The notes under the pieces: generated by a model
Told to the model about the DNA's origin: nothing
Database searches by the model: none
The model's input: only the letters and a program-made list of their open reading frames with translations
Part shown: positions 9,573-24,172 of the stretch, piece by piece
Position numbering within the stretch: position 1 is the stretch's first letter
How the letters are laid out: each line of letters opens with the position of its first letter
NCBI RefSeq assembly: GCF_900106855.1
Contig: NZ_FNWI01000004.1
Location: 2,108,001-2,172,000 of the forward strand
Reading direction: 5' to 3'
DNA: 64,000 bases
DNA from: Varibaculum massiliense
GTDB taxonomy: Bacteria; Actinomycetota; Actinomycetes; Actinomycetales; Actinomycetaceae
Program-made: the position numbers and the translations under genes

Positions 9573-10683
9573 GAAATCGGTACTCTTAGCCGGAGGGGGA
9601 ACCGCCGGTCACGTTAATCCTCTACTCGCGGCGGCGCGTTGCCTGCGGGATAAAGGATGGCAGGTGACGATTGTTGGTACTAGGGAAGGGAAAGAAGCCG
9701 AGCTAGTACCGGCAGCCGGTTTTGAGCTGAACACTATCCCGCGAATCCCGTTACCACGTCGTCCTTCTCTGCAGTTTTTTACTATCCCCACCCGGATGCG
9801 TGCGACCGTGCGGAAAATCGAATCCTTGATTCAGCAGAACAAGGTGAGCGTGGTGATCGGCTTTGGAGGATACGTATCCACTCCCGCCTATTTCGCGGCG
9901 CGGCGCGCGCAGGTACCTTTGGTGATTCATGAACAAAATGCCCGTCCCGGGTTAGCTAACCGCTTGGGGGCGCGCTGGGCAAAAGTGGTCTCTTTAACCT
10001 TCCCCTCCACGAAACTACAGGCTAAACGGGGGAAAACTGTTTGTATTGGTTTGCCCCTGCGTCCCGAAATAGCGGCTCTGGCTAAGAAACGTCAAGATCG
10101 GCAGGAACAAGGACGGCAGCGCCAGGCGGCATTGAAATCTTTTGATCTTAATCCCCAGTTACCAACCCTGCTGGTCACCGGGGGATCGTTGGGGGCGCTT
10201 TCCTTAAACCAAGCAATGCAAGCCGCACTGGAACAGCTACCGGAAAACATCCAGGTGATTCATCTAACCGGGAAAGGTAAAGATGAGCCGGTGCGGCGCG
10301 CCCTGCCCGAATCCCTAAAAGCTCGCTACTGCATCTTGGATTATTTAGTAGATATGGAACGAGCTCTAGCCGCTAGCGACCTGGTGGTTTGCCGTTCCGG
10401 GGCGGGAACGGTAGCGGAGATGACTGCCTTAGGGTTGCCCGCTATCTATGTGCCACTTCCAATTGGAAACGGTGAGCAACGCCTTAACGCCTTGGATGCG
10501 GTCAGAAGTGGGGGAGCGCTATTGGTTGATAACGCCAAGTTTAATGCGGATTTCGTTACCGGAAAGGTAATGCCTTTGCTGTTGTCACCAGAACGCTTGG
10601 AACAGATGTCGCAGGCAATGCCAAAAGAAGGGACTGACGCCGCGGAGAAACTGGCAAAAATCGCTGAGGAAGTAAGCAGATGA
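9562..10683 (+). CDS. murG: Lipid II synthase MurG (GlcNAc transferase)
   Basis: MurG transfers GlcNAc from UDP-GlcNAc to lipid I on the cytoplasmic membrane face, giving lipid II. The 373-residue protein has the GT28/GT-B motifs: GGGTAGHVNPLLAAA at the N-terminus, IHEQNARPGLANR near 128-140, TGGSLGALSLN, and the nucleotide-binding RSGAGTVAEMTALGLPAIYVP near 278-298. It starts inside the end of ftsW and its stop overlaps murC (ATGA), so translation is coupled. Confidence 0.95.
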   Translation: MENRKSVLLAGGGTAGHVNPLLAAARCLRDKGWQVTIVGTREGKEAELVPAAGFELNTIPRIPLPRRPSLQFFTIPTRMRATVRKIESLIQQNKVSVVIGFGGYVSTPAYFAARRAQVPLVIHEQNARPGLANRLGARWAKVVSLTFPSTKLQAKRGKTVCIGLPLRPEIAALAKKRQDRQEQGRQRQAALKSFDLNPQLPTLLVTGGSLGALSLNQAMQAALEQLPENIQVIHLTGKGKDEPVRRALPESLKARYCILDYLVDMERALAASDLVVCRSGAGTVAEMTALGLPAIYVPLPIGNGEQRLNALDAVRSGGALLVDNAKFNADFVTGKVMPLLLSPERLEQMSQAMPKEGTDAAEKLAKIAEEVSR

Positions 10684-12092
10684 GTAAGGAAAAATATCAT
10701 TTTATTGGGGTCGGCGGAGCCGGAATGTCGGTGGTGGCGCAGCTTTTTTTCGCGCGTGGCTGGCAGCTTACCGGCTCAGATCAAAACGATTCTGCTAACC
10801 TAAAAAAACTACGAGAACTGGGGATTCACTGTTGGGTGGGCACCAGGCCACAGCTGATTACCTCGGAAATGACCGTCGTCTATTCCAGTGCGATTCACCC
10901 TGACAATCCCGAATTTGCGGCGGCTAAAGCTGCCGGATGCAAGTTCCTGCATCGCTCGCAGGCGCTTGCCTTAGCCTCCGCTGATTGTAAGTTCGTGGCA
11001 GTAGCAGGTGCCCACGGCAAAACCACTACTTCGGGAATGTTGGCGCAAACTTTTTCGCAACTAGGCGCCGATCCCTCCTTCGCGGTTGGCGGGGTAGTGC
11101 GCCACTATCAAACCGGCGCTCACCTGGGTAAAGGTGACTATTTTATTGCCGAAGCCGATGAATCCGACGCTTCTTTCCTTAATTATCGCCCGCAGGTAGC
11201 AATCATTACTAATATCGAGCCTGATCATCTGGATAATTATGGATCTGCTGAAAAGTTTGAACAGGCATTTTTTGACTTCACCAATTGTATTAAGCCTGGT
11301 GGGACCGTGATTCTTTGTACCGATGATCCCGGTTGCTGCCGTTTATTAGCGCGGCTACGCAGCCCGCAGGGGGCGGCTGCAGACCAGAAAAGTAAAATCC
11401 AGATGCTGGGGTATGGCATAAAAAATCCTCCCGCCGGTCTTGATCGTTTTTGTCAGGTTAAACCGCAGGAAGAAGAACCCGCCTCCGTGTCTGCAGAGTT
11501 TATCCTGGGGGAGGAATCCACAACGGTACGCCTGCCGATGCCGGGACAACACAACTTATTGAATGCGGCAGCAGTGTTTCTAGCTGCGCAGGTAGCAGGT
11601 TTTTCTGGTTCTGAAATCTCCCAGGCTTTAGGGGATTTTGCGGGAACTGCACGCCGCTTTGAAACTAAAGGGGAAGTGGGGCGAATCCGGGTAATTGACG
11701 ACTACGCTCACCACCCCACCGAGGTAGAAGCACTGATGCATCAGGCACGCGAGGCTGCTGTTACCGGACGGGTGTTGGCGCTGTTCCAGCCGCATCTATA
11801 TTCGCGTACCCGCAACTTTGCTTCCCGTTTTGCTTCCGCCCTGGATCTAGCTGACCAGGTAATAGTTTGCGATATTTTTGGAGCGCGTGAAGATCCTATC
11901 CCCGGGGTTACCTCCCAGATCATTACCGACAAGATGCAGCACGGCAGTTATCTGCCAGATCGAGATACTGCTGCACGCCTCCTCGCCGAAGCCGCGCAGC
12001 CAGGAGATTTAATCCTAACGGTGGGAGCCGGGGACGTAACTGCAGCGGGAGCAGTTATTTTGCGTACTTTAGAGCAAAGGTTTGCCCAGTGA
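10680..12092 (+). CDS. murC: UDP-N-acetylmuramate--L-alanine ligase MurC
   Basis: MurC attaches L-alanine to UDP-MurNAc, the first amino-acid step of the peptidoglycan stem. The 470 residues include FIGVGGAGMS at the N-terminus, the P-loop AGAHGKTTTSGM near 106-117, EADESDASF, and the C-terminal DDYAHHPTEVEA. The start overlaps murG (ATGA) and the end overlaps ftsQ (GTGA). Confidence 0.95.
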   Translation: MSKEKYHFIGVGGAGMSVVAQLFFARGWQLTGSDQNDSANLKKLRELGIHCWVGTRPQLITSEMTVVYSSAIHPDNPEFAAAKAAGCKFLHRSQALALASADCKFVAVAGAHGKTTTSGMLAQTFSQLGADPSFAVGGVVRHYQTGAHLGKGDYFIAEADESDASFLNYRPQVAIITNIEPDHLDNYGSAEKFEQAFFDFTNCIKPGGTVILCTDDPGCCRLLARLRSPQGAAADQKSKIQMLGYGIKNPPAGLDRFCQVKPQEEEPASVSAEFILGEESTTVRLPMPGQHNLLNAAAVFLAAQVAGFSGSEISQALGDFAGTARRFETKGEVGRIRVIDDYAHHPTEVEALMHQAREAAVTGRVLALFQPHLYSRTRNFASRFASALDLADQVIVCDIFGAREDPIPGVTSQIITDKMQHGSYLPDRDTAARLLAEAAQPGDLILTVGAGDVTAAGAVILRTLEQRFAQ

Positions 12093-12979
12093 GCAATCGC
12101 AAATCTTCCTTTTCGCGCCGCCCGAAAGCCACCGAAGTCTCGGGGAAAACCCGGGCGGGTAAAAACCGTAGGCAAGCGGGCAGTAAAAGCGAAAAAGCCC
12201 TGTCAAAACCGCGCGCCCGGCAGGTAACTTTAGCCTCCAGGGATCGGGCGGTAGTTTCTAGCGGTCTGGCGCAACGGCGCCAGGAAATAGCCCAGGTTAA
12301 ACGGCGGCGGCAGTTGCGGCGTGTCGTCATCAGCGTCCTAATCACCATAGTTGTAGTAGCTTTGGGATATCTGTTCTGGTTTTCCCCGGTTTTTGCCTTG
12401 GACCCCGCGCAAACTCGAGTAATGGGAGCCAGTGCGCAAGCGCCTGCTAAAGCGGTAAAAGACGAGGTTGCCGGCTATGAAGGTAAACCCTTGCTACGCT
12501 TGCCTACCAGGAGAATAGCGTCCTCACTACAAAAAGAAAATCCTTGGATTAAACAAGCGCAGGTTAAACGGGAGTTTCCCCAAGGGCTTGCCGTCTATCT
12601 GACCTTGCGCCAGCCGGTAGCCCGAACTGCACAAGGCGCGGTAGTTGACTTAGAGGGGAAAGTGTTACCCGCAAACGGGCTTGAGGTGTCAAAACTGGTA
12701 GAGGTAGGGAGTAACTGTCCGCAAGCGCGCGCAACTGATTGCTTTAAGTCAGTGACTCAGGTGATAAACTCCCTTCCCCCCGAACTTAAAGAAAAAATGG
12801 ATAGCGCCCAGGTGGTGCGGCTAGATAATGTAGAGCTGCAGCTCAAATCGGGAGCCAAGGTGGTTTGGGGTGCCAGCCGCGATAACCAGAAAAAAGCGCA
12901 GGTGCTGACGGTACTTTTGCAGCGCGAAGGCAGTGTCTATAACGTCACCGATTATGCACACCCTACGATTACTGGTTAG
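12089..12979 (+). CDS. ftsQ: Cell division protein FtsQ
   Basis: FtsQ is a bitopic divisome scaffold. The 296 residues begin with a long, very basic cytoplasmic tail (about 1-75), then one transmembrane helix (about 76-98, VVISVLITIVVVALGYLFW), a POTRA region (about 105-175) and the FtsQ beta domain with AVVDLEGKVLP. The GTG start overlaps murC. It is the last gene of the cluster; the 144 bp after it lead to leuS, not to the ftsZ found here in most actinobacteria. Confidence 0.9.
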   Translation: MSNRKSSFSRRPKATEVSGKTRAGKNRRQAGSKSEKALSKPRARQVTLASRDRAVVSSGLAQRRQEIAQVKRRRQLRRVVISVLITIVVVALGYLFWFSPVFALDPAQTRVMGASAQAPAKAVKDEVAGYEGKPLLRLPTRRIASSLQKENPWIKQAQVKREFPQGLAVYLTLRQPVARTAQGAVVDLEGKVLPANGLEVSKLVEVGSNCPQARATDCFKSVTQVINSLPPELKEKMDSAQVVRLDNVELQLKSGAKVVWGASRDNQKKAQVLTVLLQREGSVYNVTDYAHPTITG

Positions 12980-13123
12980 CACGTAGACGAGGGACATAGA
13001 TTCAAAGTCCAGCTAGCAAGGGAAAACAAGACCTTGAAGGCAGATTTCACTGACACGCCTTGAAAATAGAGCAGTGCCTTGTATGGGGTAGGCTTTGAGG
13101 GAGTAATGAAGGGAGAAAAGTCC

Positions 13124-16021
13124 ATGAGCAACAGCGTCAGCGATATACCGACATATCGTTACACCGCCAAGATGGCAGGGGAAATCGAAGAAAAATGGCA
13201 GAAGTACTGGTCAGAGCAAGGTACTTTTAATGCCGATAACCCGGTGGGTTCCCTAGCTGGTCCCTTGGCGGAAAAAGAATCATTCTTCGTGATGGATATG
13301 TTCCCTTACCCATCCGGTAAAGGGCTGCACGTGGGACACCCCCTCGGTTATATATCTACTGACGTAACTGGACGTTTTCAACGGATGCAAGGAAAGAACG
13401 TCCTTTACACCATGGGGTATGACGCTTTTGGTTTGCCCGCGGAACAGTATGCGGTAACTACCGGGCAGCATCCGCGCAAGACTACCCGGGAAAATATCTC
13501 CACTATGCATCGCCAGTTGGCGCGCATTGGTCTTTCCCATGATCAGCGGCGTTCTTTCGCTACTATTGATCAGGATTATTACCGCTGGACACAGTGGATT
13601 TTCTTGCAGATTTTCAACTCTTGGTACGACCCGGAGGCAAAGCGCCCAGATGGGGGGAAAGGCGCGGCTCGTCCCATTCAAGAGCTAATCGATAAGTTTA
13701 GTACCGGGGAAAAGGCTTTGCCCGAGGGGGCGAAGTGGAGTGAATTAACTCCCAAGCAGCGCGAGGATGTCCTTGAGGATTACCGTTTAGCCTACTTGTC
13801 TTATGCCCCGGTTAACTGGTGTCCGGGATTGGGGACGGTACTGGCTGATGAAGAAGTAACCTCCGAGGGGCGCTCCGAACGGGGTAACTTCCCGGTATTT
13901 CGGTCTCACTTACGGCAATGGATGATGCGGATTACCGCTTATGGTGACCGTCTGATTCAGGATCTAGCTACTTTGGATTGGCCGGAAAAAGTGCGCACTA
14001 TGCAGGAGAACTGGATTGGACGCTCCCACGGTGCCACGGTAACTTTCCAAACCGAGGGACACAACCTGCAGGTTTACACCACGCGCCCCGATACCTTATT
14101 TGGAGCCACTTTTATGGTGGTAGCGCCGGAACACCCGCTGCTTTCCGGACTGGGGCAAAGCGAACTTCCCCAGGGCGCCGCCCAGATTCCTGCGCAGTGG
14201 CCACAGGGTACCCGGAAGGCTTGGACCGGGGGATATGAAAATCCGCAGCAGGCAGTACGCGCTTACCAGGAACAAGCGGCCGCCCGTAGCGAGCTTGAAC
14301 GCGGAGAAGATGCCCGGGAAAAGACCGGGGTATTTACTGGTTTATTTGCGACCAACCCGGTTAATAATTGCCAGATTCCTATTTTCACTGCCGATTACGT
14401 GATGATGGGGTACGGTACAGGAGCGATTATGGCGGTTCCTGCCCACGATCAGCGTGACTGGGATTTCGCTAAGAAATTCGACCTAGACATTATCTACACC
14501 ATTACCCCCGCCCCGGATGCGGATGAAGACGCCGCTTGGATAGGCGACGGGGTTATCCAGAATTCGGCTAATGACCAGATTTCTCTGAATGGTTTGGGTA
14601 AAGCCGAGGCTATTAAGAAGATAACTTCTTGGCTAGAAACTGCGGGACTGGGGGAAGCTACCACTACTTATCGCCTGCGGGATTGGTTATTCTCGCGCCA
14701 ACGCTACTGGGGAGAGCCCTTCCCGGTGGTCTATGACGAGGACGGAGTGGTACACGCCCTCCCTGAATCAATGTTGCCCCTGGATTTGCCGGAGGTAGAT
14801 AACTTTTCTCCGCGTACTTTTGCCCCCGACGATGCTGACTCTTCACCCGAGGCTCCACTTGGGCGCGCCGAGGACTGGATAAAAGTAGAACTGGATCTAG
14901 GACAAGGTAAAAAAACCTATTACCGGGACACTAACGTGATGCCTAACTGGGCAGGTTCCTGCTGCTACGAGCTGCGCTACCTCGACCCAGGGGAAAAGGA
15001 TTTCCTAGCTAACCCCGAAAATGAACGTTACTGGATGGGGCCGCGCGAGGGTGCATCCTCGGGAGGTACCGATCTTTATGTCGGCGGGGTAGAGCACGCG
15101 GTCTTGCACTTACTCTATGCACGTTTTTGGCACAAAGTACTCTATGACCTGGGACATTTATCTAGCCTGGAGCCTTTCCATAAGCTGTTTAACCAAGGCT
15201 ATATCCAGGCTTATGCCTACACCGATAAACGGGGAGCCTACGTGCCGGCATCAGAAGTAACAGGTGATGAGGCTAGCGGGTTCACCTATCAAGGGGAGCC
15301 GGTAAATCGTGAATACGGCAAGATGGGTAAATCCCTCAAGAATATCGTCACTCCTGATGATATTTGCGCCGAGTATGGGGCGGACACTTTCCGGGTATAT
15401 GAAATGTCGATGGGACCGCTGGATATGTCGCGTCCGTGGGAGACCCGGGCAGTGGTGGGCTCCCAGCGCTTCTTGCAGCGGCTGTGGCGGAATGTGATTG
15501 ATGAAAACACTGGTGAAGTTACCGTTAGCGAGGACGCGCCTGATTTGGAAACCCAGCGCGCCCTAGCCAAGGCGATTGCGGCAGTTACCGAGGATTATCG
15601 GGAAATGCGTCTCAACCTGGTGGTTTCGGATCTGATTGTGCTCAATAATCATTTGACTGCGCTGAAGGCGGTTCCGCGTGAAGCCGCGGAGGCGCTGGTG
15701 TTAATGATTTCTCCGCTCGCTCCCCATATTGCCGAGGAACTTTGGAATCGGCTGGGACACTCCTCCTCGCTGGCACGCGAGCCTTTCCCGGTAGTAACCG
15801 ATGAGTCCTTACTGGTAGAAGAGGAAATTACTGCGGTGGTACAGATCAATGGCAAGGTGAAATATCGCCTGCAAGTTCCACAATCGATTTCTGCGGAGGA
15901 ACTGGAAAAGCAGGCTTTGGAAACCGAAGTGGTCAAACGGAATCTGGATGGCGCTGAGCCTTTGAAAGTGATTGTCCGGGAACCGAAATTAGTAAACGTA
16001 GTAATCAGAAAGAAGAAGTAA
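13124..16021 (+). CDS. leuS: Leucyl-tRNA synthetase
   Basis: LeuRS charges tRNA-Leu with leucine using ATP. The 965-residue class I synthetase has the HIGH-type motif as HVGH (near residue 68, in PSGKGLHVGHPLGY), a CP1 editing domain (TTRPDTLFGATFMVVAPEH) and the KMSKS motif as KMGKS (near 733-737). The ATG at 13124 follows GAAGGGAG at 13108-13115; an in-frame start at 13079 is unlikely because it lacks such a site. The 144 bp before it show no T-box or other recognisable leader. Confidence 0.96.
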   Translation: MSNSVSDIPTYRYTAKMAGEIEEKWQKYWSEQGTFNADNPVGSLAGPLAEKESFFVMDMFPYPSGKGLHVGHPLGYISTDVTGRFQRMQGKNVLYTMGYDAFGLPAEQYAVTTGQHPRKTTRENISTMHRQLARIGLSHDQRRSFATIDQDYYRWTQWIFLQIFNSWYDPEAKRPDGGKGAARPIQELIDKFSTGEKALPEGAKWSELTPKQREDVLEDYRLAYLSYAPVNWCPGLGTVLADEEVTSEGRSERGNFPVFRSHLRQWMMRITAYGDRLIQDLATLDWPEKVRTMQENWIGRSHGATVTFQTEGHNLQVYTTRPDTLFGATFMVVAPEHPLLSGLGQSELPQGAAQIPAQWPQGTRKAWTGGYENPQQAVRAYQEQAAARSELERGEDAREKTGVFTGLFATNPVNNCQIPIFTADYVMMGYGTGAIMAVPAHDQRDWDFAKKFDLDIIYTITPAPDADEDAAWIGDGVIQNSANDQISLNGLGKAEAIKKITSWLETAGLGEATTTYRLRDWLFSRQRYWGEPFPVVYDEDGVVHALPESMLPLDLPEVDNFSPRTFAPDDADSSPEAPLGRAEDWIKVELDLGQGKKTYYRDTNVMPNWAGSCCYELRYLDPGEKDFLANPENERYWMGPREGASSGGTDLYVGGVEHAVLHLLYARFWHKVLYDLGHLSSLEPFHKLFNQGYIQAYAYTDKRGAYVPASEVTGDEASGFTYQGEPVNREYGKMGKSLKNIVTPDDICAEYGADTFRVYEMSMGPLDMSRPWETRAVVGSQRFLQRLWRNVIDENTGEVTVSEDAPDLETQRALAKAIAAVTEDYREMRLNLVVSDLIVLNNHLTALKAVPREAAEALVLMISPLAPHIAEELWNRLGHSSSLAREPFPVVTDESLLVEEEITAVVQINGKVKYRLQVPQSISAEELEKQALETEVVKRNLDGAEPLKVIVREPKLVNVVIRKKK

Positions 16022-16105
16022 CCGCTACTGAAAACTAAAGGAAGTGAGCTTTTTCGTTTCCAATAGTTGTAGAGTTTTAGCCCGGAGATATATTAAGGAG
16101 CAAAC

Positions 16106-17113
16106 TTGAGCCACGAAATCTGGACGCTGAAAGCGGGCAAAGATTCGGTGTCGATAGCTAAAATCGGAGCAACGGTTTTAGATTGGCAGGTTGAAGACCT
16201 CTTTGAGGAGCCTTGCGCGGTTCCCACACCTTTAGATGATCCGCGGGAGCTGGAAATGCGTACCGTGCATGTCATCGACGGTTATCGGGATGAGGCAGAG
16301 GCACGCGAGATGGACGGCTTCCGCAGCGCGCTGCTCGCTCCCTGGTCAAATCGTCTGCGTGACGGTAAATATACTTTCCAAGGACGCGAATATGATTTCC
16401 GGGGTAAGACCGTGGGCGGGGCGCTGGCATTGCACGGTCTGGTGACCAATCAGCCTTTTGAATTGCTGGAGTCTGGGGAAGATTTCCTGCGGGCAAAAGT
16501 ACAGGTGCCAAAGCTAGACGCCTATCCTTTCGAGGTGGAAGTAGAAGTTACTTACCGTCTCAGCTCTAATCCGCACCGGCTGTCGCTAGATTTGCTTGCC
16601 AGAAATAATGGCGAGGGCGATGCCCCGATTACTTTAGGTTGGCATCCATATATTGCTTGCCAAGGGGGCAGCGTAGAAAATACTCGAGTTACGGTACCCT
16701 CTCAGGTTCGCGTACAAACCGATAACAATCTGATTCCAGAACCGGGAATCAAAGGATTTTCCACGCAAGCTTATCCGGTTACTCTGGTGCACCGCCGCGA
16801 CATTGACTGGGGGATGACCTCTTTGGTGGCCGAAGACGGGGTAGCTACCGCTTTAGTTGACCATGCTGATGGATCGCAGACTGCCGTAGAGCTAAAAGAT
16901 GCACGTCAGGGTCTGGGGTTAGCTACCCTGCATGTCTACACCGCCCAAGATTTGGCTTATCGCCGGGGATTGTCGGTGGCTGTGGAGCCGCTGCTGGCAA
17001 TGACGGATGCTTTCAATCGTCCCGAGTGTGCAGAACTGATTACGGTACCGCCTGGTGGTGTCCAAGAATTACATGCTGCGTTAGAACACCGCAGTCCGCG
17101 ACAGCTTTCTTAG
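16106..17113 (+). CDS. Aldose 1-epimerase family protein
   Basis: The 335-residue protein matches the galactose mutarotase fold, interconverting alpha and beta anomers of hexoses. Family landmarks are APWSNRLRDGKYTF, LHGLVTNQPFEL, the histidine-containing LGWHPY near residue 177 and the C-terminal VAVEPLLAMTDAFN, whose Glu aligns with the general base. The start codon is TTG at 16106, chosen for AAGGAG at 16095-16100. It may act on sugars taken up elsewhere, such as galactose from the lactose operon at 24173-32997, but it is not linked to it. A strong terminator follows. Confidence 0.85.
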   Translation: MSHEIWTLKAGKDSVSIAKIGATVLDWQVEDLFEEPCAVPTPLDDPRELEMRTVHVIDGYRDEAEAREMDGFRSALLAPWSNRLRDGKYTFQGREYDFRGKTVGGALALHGLVTNQPFELLESGEDFLRAKVQVPKLDAYPFEVEVEVTYRLSSNPHRLSLDLLARNNGEGDAPITLGWHPYIACQGGSVENTRVTVPSQVRVQTDNNLIPEPGIKGFSTQAYPVTLVHRRDIDWGMTSLVAEDGVATALVDHADGSQTAVELKDARQGLGLATLHVYTAQDLAYRRGLSVAVEPLLAMTDAFNRPECAELITVPPGGVQELHAALEHRSPRQLS

Positions 17114-17170
17114 TTTAGGAAGATATCTGGATATCCGACCTAGGTACTAGCTGTCTCACACTTATAAATC

Positions 17171-17215
17171 CCGCCGCAACCGCCCGAAACCTCGCGGTTG
17201 CGGCGGTTTTTTTTT
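17171..17215 (+). terminator. Rho-independent terminator after the epimerase gene
   Basis: A perfect 13-bp stem (CCGCCGCAACCGC at 17171-17183 with its complement at 17194-17206) encloses a 10-nt loop and is followed by nine T. It ends the leuS/epimerase unit and insulates the rRNA promoter downstream. Confidence 0.92.
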
Positions 17216-17297
17216 CTACTAAAATCCGAGTTTACGCAGGTAAATACGCTATTTTTTAAAAGTTTATGTGGCTTCGCTTACTTTTAGGGAATCTGGT

Positions 17298-17326
17298 TTG
17301 ACGCTGGGGGCTGAGGGCGGTAACTT
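17298..17326 (+). promoter_or_regulatory. Probable rRNA operon promoter
   Basis: TTGACG at 17298-17303 and TAACTT at 17321-17326 are separated by 17 bp, close to the primary-sigma consensus. They lie about 360 bp before the 16S gene and after the terminator at 17171, where the rrn promoter should be. Further rrn promoters upstream or downstream are possible. Confidence 0.65.
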
Positions 17327-17352
17327 TGTATTCGTTGCCGAGCGCAGAGGCC

Positions 17353-17381
17353 GGCGGGAGAAAAACTTTCCCGCCGCTTAT
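17353..17381 (+). other. Hairpin with T-run in the rRNA leader
   Basis: GGCGGGA (17353-17359) pairs with TCCCGCC (17369-17375) across a 9-nt loop, and a T-rich stretch follows within 10 nt. It is downstream of the probable promoter, so it may be a weak attenuator overcome by antitermination, or the end of a short leader transcript. A perfect 12-nt palindrome CTGACCGGTCAG follows at 17401-17412. Confidence 0.45.
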
Positions 17382-17687
17382 TTTTTGCTCGCGACGAATC
17401 CTGACCGGTCAGTTTTGGTTGGTTTGTGGTTTGGTTGTTTGTGTTCTCGATAGTGTGTTTTTTTGTTTTGTTTGTGTGGGATTGGACTGGGCTTGCCTTG
17501 TTTTTGGGGTGGGTTTGGTTTTTTCTTGTTTTTGTTTTTTTGATGCTGATGATTTTGGAACGTTTTGTTTTTTGATTGTTGGTGTTTGTTTTTGCTGGAT
17601 TGTTTTCTGGCTTGAACCATTTTTGGTCTGGCTTTTTTGGTTGGATCGTTTTTTTGCCTGCTGTTTTTGGTGGGTTGTTTTTGGTTT
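17382..17687 (+). other. G/T-rich leader of the rRNA operon
   Basis: These roughly 300 bases contain almost only T and G on the + strand, especially 17413-17690. Long apparent reading frames here (K/N/Q/T-rich on the - strand) are low-complexity artefacts. No gene is seen. The transcript would be U/G-rich and could pair with A/C-rich RNA further down for RNase III processing. Confidence 0.6.
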
Positions 17688-22590
<4,903 letters not shown>

Positions 22591-22759
22591 AATCACAACA
22601 CTAAAACACGTGTTCAAGCATCCACACAAAATTGTCGTCACGAAGACGCTCACACCCACTCTCAAACACCGTCTACAAGAACGGTACCCCCCAAAAAACC
22701 GGTCCTTAAAAGACAATCACCGGTTCAAGAAGAACAAGCAAGGGGGTAAACACATAGTC
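22591..22759 (+). other. 23S-5S spacer, A/C-rich
   Basis: This spacer is rich in A and C on the + strand, the mirror of the G/T-rich leader and 16S-23S spacer. It should supply the 3' arm of the 23S processing stem (22583-22595 with 19503-19515). No gene is seen. Confidence 0.6.
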
Positions 22760-22877
22760 TTGTGGTGGTCATAGCGCCTAGGACACGCCCAGTCCCATCC
22801 CGAACCTGGAAGCTAAGCTAGGCAGCGCTAATGGTACTACGCCCCAACGAGCGCGGGAGAGTAAGACACCACCACAA
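22760..22877 (+). rRNA. rrf: 5S ribosomal RNA
   Basis: The terminal stem pairs TTGTGGTGGT (22760-22769) with ACCACCACAA (22868-22877), giving a 118-nt RNA. CCCATCCCGAACCTGGAAGCTAAG, the 5S hallmark, lies near 22793-22816 inside it. Confidence 0.96.
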
Positions 22878-22888
22878 CCATTTTATTG

Positions 22889-22934
22889 AGGCAGGGCACA
22901 GAAGCTGGTTACAGTTTTTGTGCCCTGCCTTTCT
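22889..22934 (+). terminator. Terminator of the rRNA operon
   Basis: An 11-bp stem (AGGCAGGGCAC at 22889-22899 with GTGCCCTGCCT at 22920-22930) and a short T-rich tail follow the 5S gene by 11 nt. Confidence 0.88.
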
Positions 22935-23154
22935 ATAAATTTCTTCACGAAGTTAATAATCGATTTTTGCCAGGAATCGAAATCATCTAAACGTTGTAAG
23001 CAGGCTTTTTCAACAGTCTCTTAGCCCTCAGATAGCGACTCCGTTGTTTGCTGAAAAATTACTTTTTTAAACCAACAGAATTACCGGCTTGCGGTGATAC
23101 CATTAAGCAAGTGGTTTCAGGTGCAAGGAAGCACAGGAAATAAAGGAAGTTTTT

Positions 23155-24105
23155 GTGTCTACTGGAAACAATGATTTTGAAAACGATCAGATTAGGTCAG
23201 ATACTGGTGTAGCAAATAAGCCTTCTGGTTCTCATAGCTCTTTACATGCGTTACTTCCTGCCCTGGCGCTTACCACAGTTACCGCAGTTTGGGGATCTAC
23301 TTTTTTCCTAATCAAGGGATTAGTTGAGACTATTCCTCCTATTGATTTTCTTGGGATACGGTTTTTGATTGCCGGTGTTTTGATCGGCTCACTCCGTTTT
23401 CGCTCTTTATTAAAGGCTTCAGCTGCGATATGGGGTAAGGGCGCTGTACTTGGACTAATCTATGCCTCAGCACAAATTTTTCAGACTATGGGGTTGCAAC
23501 ATACGCACGCATCGGTTTCGGGTTTTATTACTGGAATGTATGTAGTGTTAACTCCAGTAGTTTTGCTACTGTTATTTCGCGAAAAAATTAGCGCTTTAAC
23601 TTGGGGGACAATAATAGTAGCAACAGCAGGACTAATGATCCTCAGCCTTAATGGTTTTGCTTTAGGCTACGGAGAAGTAATCACACTTATAGGTTCTCTG
23701 CTGTATGCATTGCATATTGTCATGTTGGGACATTGGGCTCCCGACAGTGATGTCATGTTGCTTGGGGCTATTCAAGTCATGACTGTTGGAGTTATTTGTT
23801 TCATTGCTTCTACTCCAGGTGGGATAGAACTTCCCCACGACCCTATACAGTGGATGCAGATGCTTTATATGGCAATAATTGCTGGTTTACTTGCTATTTT
23901 ACTCCAGACCTGGGCTCAGGCGCGTATAAGTGCTACGTCCGCAGCAATCATTATGACAACTGAACCTCTTTTCGCGGCAGGATTTGCTGTGGCTCTAGGT
24001 GGCGAACATATAACCTGGCGGTTACTCGTGGGAGGAGGATTGATACTCGCTGCAATGTTTGGAACTGAACTATTGCCGGAACGTGTTAAGAGCGGAAACC
24101 GGTAA
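23155..24105 (+). CDS. DMT-family (EamA) transporter
   Basis: The 316 residues form about ten membrane helices in two EamA repeats. The first starts with LTTVTAVWGSTFFLIKGL near residue 40 and the second near residue 175. Such proteins export amino acids or other small metabolites; the substrate cannot be told here. A hydrophilic N-terminus of about 30 residues precedes the first helix. The start is GTG at 23155 with AAAGGAAG just upstream. It is a single gene between the rRNA terminator and the sugar operon. Confidence 0.85.
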   Translation: MSTGNNDFENDQIRSDTGVANKPSGSHSSLHALLPALALTTVTAVWGSTFFLIKGLVETIPPIDFLGIRFLIAGVLIGSLRFRSLLKASAAIWGKGAVLGLIYASAQIFQTMGLQHTHASVSGFITGMYVVLTPVVLLLLFREKISALTWGTIIVATAGLMILSLNGFALGYGEVITLIGSLLYALHIVMLGHWAPDSDVMLLGAIQVMTVGVICFIASTPGGIELPHDPIQWMQMLYMAIIAGLLAILLQTWAQARISATSAAIIMTTEPLFAAGFAVALGGEHITWRLLVGGGLILAAMFGTELLPERVKSGNR

Positions 24106-24172
24106 GACTGGGGAATTTATTAACTTTAACGAAATCACCAACCTGTGAGTGTTTCATGAAAAGGAGATAAAA

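Noticed and set aside
12980-13123. Possible T-box or leader upstream of leuS
   Set aside because: No T-box sequence, specifier stem or terminator/antiterminator pair can be seen in the 144 bp.
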